Below are positions 58,820-64,000 of a stretch of 64,000 bases of DNA, one piece after another. The first letter of the stretch is position 1. Every line of letters starts with the position of its first letter. Source of the stretch: Emydura subglobosa (taxonomy: Eukaryota; Chordata; Testudines; Chelidae); NCBI GenBank assembly GCA_007922225.1, contig ML679966.1, positions 34,910,793-34,974,792 on the forward strand, written 5' to 3'. The notes beneath the pieces were generated by a model, which was given only the letters and a program-made list of their open reading frames with translations, had not been told where the DNA came from and did not search any database. The position numbers and the translations under genes were made by a program.

Positions 58820-59130
58820 CATTTAAAATATGATGTATGGGGGAGACCTTCAGTATACGTGATATTTAATAAGGGAGTGTTTGAACAAGATATGTTGATA
58901 GATACAGGTGTCACTTTTTCTTTAATTTAATACTAGAAAAAAAGAAGTTTGATTCAAACCTACAATAGTAACAACGAAAATTACAGGGATTCAATGAGGT
59001 AGAAAGTAAAGTACTGTTTAGCCCTCCAATAAGTTTTCAGTTGGGAAGAAAACAAGAAATGGGACAATTTGGTCTAATAAATGTGGATGGCAATGGTATA
59101 ATAGATTTGGTGAATAAAGTACTGTGGAAA
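58820..59130 (+). pseudogene. Retroviral protease remnant
   Basis: One frame reads YVIFNKGVFEQDMLIDTG, with the aspartic-protease active site DTG at 58901-58909, followed by VTFSLI and a stop. After a shift the frame at 59041-59268 reads FGLINVDGNGIIDLVNKVLW, at the place where a G+D-like C-terminal motif is expected. It lies downstream of gag, as expected. The sequence stops being retroviral near 59150, where a MITE-like segment starts, so no RT is seen. It is inactive. Confidence 0.68.
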
Positions 59131-59169
59131 ATATGCTTAAATGAAAGTGAGGTTCTAGAAGCAACCAAT

Positions 59170-59352
59170 AACTCCCCGAACGAAGTTAGCTGTGTCAAAG
59201 GAAGCATTCTTCTATGGACAAAGCAGCATCTAAACTGGGAATTAGGTCAGTGTAGCTATGGCAGTTAGCAGTGTGGGGGGGGGGGGGGGCCACGGGGGTG
59301 TCACACCTCTGACAGACGTGGCCACATCAACCTAACTTTTAAGTGTAGATCA
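59170..59352 (-). repeat. MITE fragment ending the retroviral segment
   Basis: ATTAGGTCAGTGTAGCTATG, GGGGGTGTCACACCTCTGAC, CATCAACCTAACTTTTAAGT and GTAGATCAAG match the group of the element at 52409-52640 (hairpin GTGTCACACC; end word AAGTGTAGA). It includes a run of 15 G at 59275-59289. Confidence 0.6.
59275..59289 (+). repeat. G15 homopolymer
   Basis: Fifteen consecutive G bases, the only long G run in the window, inside the MITE fragment. It could be length-variable or an assembly artefact. Confidence 0.9.
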
Positions 59353-59357
59353 AGTGC

Positions 59358-59520
59358 TTATAGTGCTTTTCATCAGTAGATCTTAAAGAACTTTACATAA
59401 TTATCCCCATTTTACAGAGGGAAACTGAAGCACAGAGAGATGAAGTGACTTGCTCAAGGTCACCCTGCAGGCCAGCTAAAAAAAGTCTCAATCCAGTGGT
59501 CTTTCCACTAGGCCACATGG
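59358..59520 (-). mobile_element. MIR/L2-type SINE
   Basis: CCCCATTTTACAGAGGGAAA, CTGAAGCACAGAGAGATGAA, GTGACTTGCTCAAGGTCACC and CAGTGGTCTTTCCACTAGGC are the MIR/L2 core on the reverse strand. Confidence 0.85.
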
Positions 59521-61010
59521 TTGCTGTGTGAATCCTAAGCGTTCCTGCCCCCTCCTATACATTTTGTTATAGTGGAGTGGAGATAATGTCTGTGCTTTAA
59601 AATGTTTGCATTATGTAGTTCCTACAGGGCTGGTGAAAGAAATCTCATCCATGGTCTGTGTCCCAAAACCTTGACTGTTTTATTACATGGTGGTTACAGT
59701 TACTTTAAGCATGTGAGAGAAGACTGGTGTGTGTGTCCTTTCTTCATTCCATGTCCCACCATTTCTGCAACATGTTACCCCCACCACCACCATTTTCAGT
59801 TCCCCCACCCGTTCCTACTTCATGAAGCCATTAGTTAGCAATGCAGAAGGCATTAACATGTAAAAAGTTGATCCTTGTCTCCTGCCCTATGCATATACAT
59901 ATCACAGGCAGCAGTTTACTGAAGGGCCACACACTGCCTGGATTATATAACCTGAGCTGCAGTGAGATGGGCCCCGCACTCCTATTACCCACCACCAGAT
60001 GGCAGTGCTGCCTCTGCTTCAGCCAGGTTTCCCCAGCCATGCCCAAGGTCCACCCAGTCTGCCTCTCCTCTAAACCGGACCCCTACTCCTGCATCACACA
60101 GGGGTAACATGTATTTTAACTATTCATTTTTCGGATATTAGATATTTAAATCTGCATTACCTTCAGTCCTCCCACCCCATATCTCAGCTCACATGAAGAA
60201 CCAGGGAGAGGAGTTCAGATACCCCAAGGAAAGCAGATTCCTCCAGATCCCAGAAGACAGCAGGCAGGGAGAGGGGGTCTGACCGCTGCAGAGGGGTAGG
60301 GCTCCCACAGATTCCAGCATACATACAGAAGGAGAGAATTCAGGACTAACAGCCTCCCCCACTCTACCCCTAAACCCTCAACTTCCCTTGCCTTCCACCC
60401 CACATGAGCTCCCTTCCCCTTACCTTTTCCCCCCTCCACCCCTTCTTTTTTTTTTTTTTTTAATTAAAAAAGAACATTAAGGTTGCAAAGTCAAACATTT
60501 GATGTTAAGGAAATGACTGAATTAGGGTCACCTATGAAATCTTATTTTGCCCCCCCGTGTGGAAATATTATGACACTGCCTTTAACTACATGATCACTTG
60601 CTATTCTTCCCCACAGCACGCTTGCCTCTTTCAATGCCCAGGATGGACAGTGCTCTGGGAATGTTTCAGGAAAAATGCAGAAGTCAGAAGGTGTGTTGTG
60701 AATGAGGCAGAGAAGTGCAGGAAGAGAAAGAGAGTTGTATGATTAAGGCAACTGAATGACACCTTTGGATTCTATCCTTTCCTCACAGAATGTCCATATG
60801 ATTCTTAAATCCAACTTTTCACACATGATCACTAACTGTATGTTCCTCATTTTCTTGGTGCCTGACTTGAGACACCTGAGGTCTAATCTGCAAAGTGCAG
60901 AGCCCTCAGCTGAAGTGTATAGGAGCTCTGCTTTGAATTTATAAAGTGCTATAAAAATCAAGCCTTAATTCTCAATTTGGGCACCAAAAGTTGGTTAACA
61001 CTTTTGATGT
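59521..61010. other. No firm feature
   Basis: A pyrimidine-rich stretch at 60340-60470 ends in a T run (60449-60462). At 60865-60960 the phrases GACTTGAGACACCTGAGG and TGCAGAGCCCTCAGCTGAAG look like a CAGAGTGCTGAGC palindromic element fragment followed by an L2-like tail (ATAAAGTGCTATAAAAATCA). No coding feature recognised. Confidence 0.45.
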
Positions 61011-61014
61011 TTTT

Positions 61015-61140
61015 GGCTTTAATCTCTGTGCCTCAGTTTTCCATGTGTAAAATGGAGATAACACCTCCCCTCACAGCTGTGCTGTAAAGATAAATTGATT
61101 TGTGTTTGTAAAGAACTAAGATACAACAATAGCAGCACTA
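61015..61140 (+). mobile_element. MIR/L2-type SINE
   Basis: CTCTGTGCCTCAGTTTTCCA, GTGTAAAATGGAGATAACAC and GTTTGTAAAGAACTAAGATA follow the forward-strand MIR/L2 pattern. Confidence 0.8.
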
Positions 61141-63400
61141 TAGAAAAGACCAAGAGGAAAAATTTTGAATTCAGTGAAGGGTTGTATTACATGCAGTAAA
61201 TAATGCATGAGGACACATGTTGACAGAGGAGGCAAAAAATAAATACTGAATAGCTATGCACTTAATCAGGCAGACGTCCTACGGAAAAAAGTATATGATC
61301 ATGTAATTAAAGACTTATCATAATGCATATGTTGCAGGGGAGCAAATTAATTAATTAATTCTGGTGTTTCTAACTTTTGAATGCTTGACTTTGTAACCTT
61401 AAAGCTCTTTTAATGTAATTTTCTGGATATAACTATTATTTATAACATAACAAACGTGCATGGCACTTTACAGAACACACAGTTTAGATGGATCATTGTT
61501 CAAGTGATCTTACAATGTAAGTTGGATAGCAGCAATACAAACATTTAAAGCATGATACGTTAAGGTAAGACAGTAATTGAAGTCCAAGCCAATCGGCAGT
61601 GGAAGACTGGGCTAAAAAGTGGACTTTCATGAGAGATTTGAAGAACATGGTAAGCTTCAAGCTGATCACTCCAAGCTTGCTCTAGCTGAGTTCAGAATCT
61701 ACACCAAAGGGAAATCAGGTCTGGATGTAACACGTTTCCCCCGTCTGGGAAGGAGAAGGTTAAGCATGATTGTCAGAAGAAAGAGGCCTCATCAAGCCAA
61801 ATCCAGAGACTAGAATCGCAGAAAACTGGTGAGGTCACAGAAGCATTATTGTATGACGATCTCCTATCCTGCCTTGTAAACTGCACAGGAAAGGAAGAAT
61901 CTTCTTTCCCAATGGAACTGAAAGGTGTCTGAAAGAGGCCTCAGACTTACGCCATTCTGGGCACAGAAGTGCAGATACTTGACACTGGCTTGGGAAAAGA
62001 AGTTATTTTCTGGATAGCTCCACTTGCTCAACAGGCAGCAGAGCCTGTGTGTGCTTATCAGGATTCCTCAAAGGCTATAGTGTATTAAGGATCATGTGGC
62101 TAAACCCATGCACAAGCTGTTCAAAATGTATCCACGTTAACTTTGAACAGAAAACAAATCTAATCAAAATATTCAAACATCTGCTATTGAACATGTACCT
62201 CTAACCTGCAAAACATTGCTAAGCTATGAAAACTAAAATGAAGGTATACAAAACTAAAGTAACATTTCATAATGTGTGCCCTGATGCACCGTAATGACTA
62301 TATATGTATAGCATAATGGATGCGTGTGCGAAGGGGGGGAATCTGCATAAAACAAGGAGTCTATGTGATCTTTACCCCCTTTTCTCACTTTAAAAGAATT
62401 CCACATTAGTCAACAACATCAGTGTATTGTTTTTCATTATATAAACATGCCTAATTGGTTATGACTGGCTGCTGCCACTGATCATCAGACAGGCATTTCC
62501 AAAACAATGTTACTGTCATGAAAAAGGAAAATAATTTTAAAAACAAGATTCATACATCTGCTTATAAATTAACATAAGTAAGACATATTGCTTTCTAAAA
62601 TTATGAAGTGTATAAACACTGTATTCTGTTATTCATATTAAATTGTTATGAAATAGAACTGCCTTTGCTTAACTGTGCAGCAATGTCACTCGTGTGTACC
62701 AAAAGCAAGTCCATGAAAGAAATCCTGCACTGTGGTCTGTGAACTTTTATATCTTGACAGATAACAGCCCGCATGCTCATAAACCAGAGTAAAAGGGTCA
62801 AAGCAAGACGTATCTTGACCTGAACTTTAACTACCAGAGGTGCCACTTATGCAACCGTTAAAACTAAACAGAACAAACAGGGAAGGAGAGAACGCAGGAG
62901 TCATCTACTCTATATAGAACTAAAATACAAGACAATTTAGTATCTCCCTCAAAAGATAGTCCAGAGACATTTCCTGCTCTGCAGTCTTGGGTATAGAGTA
63001 GGGAATACGGAGTGTATATGAAGATGTCTACAGAACAATATTTGCTTAAATCCAAGTAAGAGCTGTTTATTTGATCATTTGTAATAGATTAGGAAATGGA
63101 TGGTAACATTTTATATCGTATTGAAAAACAAGAGCAACACCATACATTATATAAAGTATACCATATAAAAGTGTGGGATAATTGTTCATTTATTACATTT
63201 TTAGAACAGTTTTTAAGGAAAGCAGTAAAATATCAGAGTTGTACCCATCAAGTTTCAGAGATCAACTGAGGTTCTGAAGACTGCTAGCTTATGCACATCG
63301 GCCATAACACAATGGCTGAATTTGATCTCAGCCTTTTTTGAAATAAAGAAGCACCTCATCAAATGTGTATTTTTTATATGGATGTAATTGAAACTGGCCC
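61141..63400. other. No recognisable feature
   Basis: AT-rich noncoding DNA with a TTAATTAATTAATT run at about 61346. The frame 61619-61813 (Lys/Arg-rich) shows no family signature. No repeat recognised. Confidence 0.5.
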
Positions 63401-63414
63401 TTAATTATTTTAAG

Positions 63415-63545
63415 AGGGACAGATTCCCTCTTGGCCAACACCAGGAACTGAACTGGAGTCCTCCAGAGCTAAAAGTATGAGTCACTAAAAGAGTGACTAA
63501 AAGAGCTAAAAGAGTCGGGCTTTGTCATTAGAGTCTATTGCAGAC
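63415..63545 (-). repeat. Possible tRNA-like SINE fragment
   Basis: On the minus strand TTTTAGCTCTGGAGGACTCC and AGTTCAGTTCCTGG resemble a tRNA-like unit with a B-box-like GTTCA. A small tandem (GACTAAAAGAG-like, three times at 63483-63515) overlaps it. Weak. Confidence 0.25.
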
Positions 63546-63951
63546 TCTCATCCTCTGTGGAGAGGGCACAGAGCATGTAGCACATGCTACATCTGCAAAA
63601 CTACATTTATTTAAGTCCTAAACTATTAATAAAAATCAGAACATTTGACCTTAGTGATAAGCAAAATATATACCAGTTTTAAGAAATGTTCTTTTGTGTC
63701 ATTTTCAGGTTCTAAAATTTTAGTTTCACACATACTATTAGACTTTAAAGGCACCAATGGGCTTACGCAATAAAAATGATTATGATCAATAATTCAGGAC
63801 ATTTATTTGGCTTTGAGCATAACCCTGGGATGATGTACCCTTGTGACTCTCTTTTAAAATCTGTGCACAGCTGTACATTGAAATATTATATTTCAATATA
63901 CCGTATATACACTAAAATCTGTACAGACTTCTAACTTGCCATAACTGACCT

Positions 63952-64000
63952 AAATTCAAAGGATCAAATGAATCCCTGGTATAACTCCACTGACGGCGCT
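63952..64000 (+). repeat. Left part of a GGGCCAAATTCATCCCTGG palindromic element, cut by the window edge
   Basis: AATTCAAAGGATCAAATGAA, TCCCTGGTATAACTCCACTG and ACGGCGCT follow the family represented at 14044 and 27481, whose centre would be GAAGTCAATGG. The right arm lies beyond the window. Confidence 0.5.

Noticed and set aside
61619..61813. Lys/Arg-rich 64-codon frame
   Set aside because: No family signature and no supporting context.

Overview
This is a vertebrate nuclear genomic window, most probably from a turtle. The evidence is the repeat content: several CR1 LINE copies with the amniote 3' tail (for example 30470-31222 on + and 44040-45585 on -), a DIRS-type retrotransposon, a Tx1-clade LINE, a gag of the Ty3/Gypsy type that shares ancestry with the SCAN domain, hAT elements with CAGNGGTTCTCAACC-like ends, and many short palindromic elements built around GAAGTCAATGG. 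The sequence is AT-rich, has many stops in every frame, and has no operon-like gene packing. I found no host protein-coding exon, tRNA or rRNA gene I can defend, so the window is probably intergenic or deep intronic. Every coding signal I recognise belongs to a dead mobile element.

Layout: 1-980 is a broken SCAN-like capsid gag. 2.4-5.4 kb holds palindromic elements, a CR1 tail and a hAT element. 5.4-9.7 kb shows nothing recognisable. 9.7-13.8 kb holds an older repeat with a nested palindrome, an L2/MIR piece, an LTR with a tRNA-Leu-like primer site followed by an internally deleted gag, a second gag fragment, and a GC-rich LTR (13105-13797). A solo LTR with matching flanks lies at 16576-17332. 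An L2-clade RT fragment is at 19.5-19.96 kb (-), and a DIRS-like element at 21.4-24.3 kb (-). A palindromic tRNA-like element is at 25.26-25.6 kb. 30.5-34.05 kb packs CR1 (+), Tx1-like (-) and L2 (+) together. Two further copies of the tRNA-like palindromic element lie in opposite orientations at 41.2-41.9 kb (+) and 53.4-54.05 kb (-). CR1 copies at 44.0-45.6 and 46.8-47.1 kb (-), and hAT elements at 48.0 and 51.4 kb, fill the rest.

The largest single element is an endogenous retrovirus on + at about 54.5-59.15 kb: LTR with CCAAT and TATA signals, a primer site matching tRNA-Asn at 15 of 18 bases, a leader with seven tandem hairpin-forming repeats, a coiled-coil gag with many breaks, and a protease remnant with a DTG active site. 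The coding part ends where a short transposon fragment begins, and no reverse transcriptase, env or 3' LTR is seen.

The most unusual structures are the double-hairpin repeat array in that leader, the tRNA-like palindromic element present in at least three places, the tail-to-head LTR arrangement at 13.05-13.8 kb, and an exact 16-bp-arm palindrome at 38450-38483. All family names rest on recognition of motifs by eye; none was confirmed by a database search.
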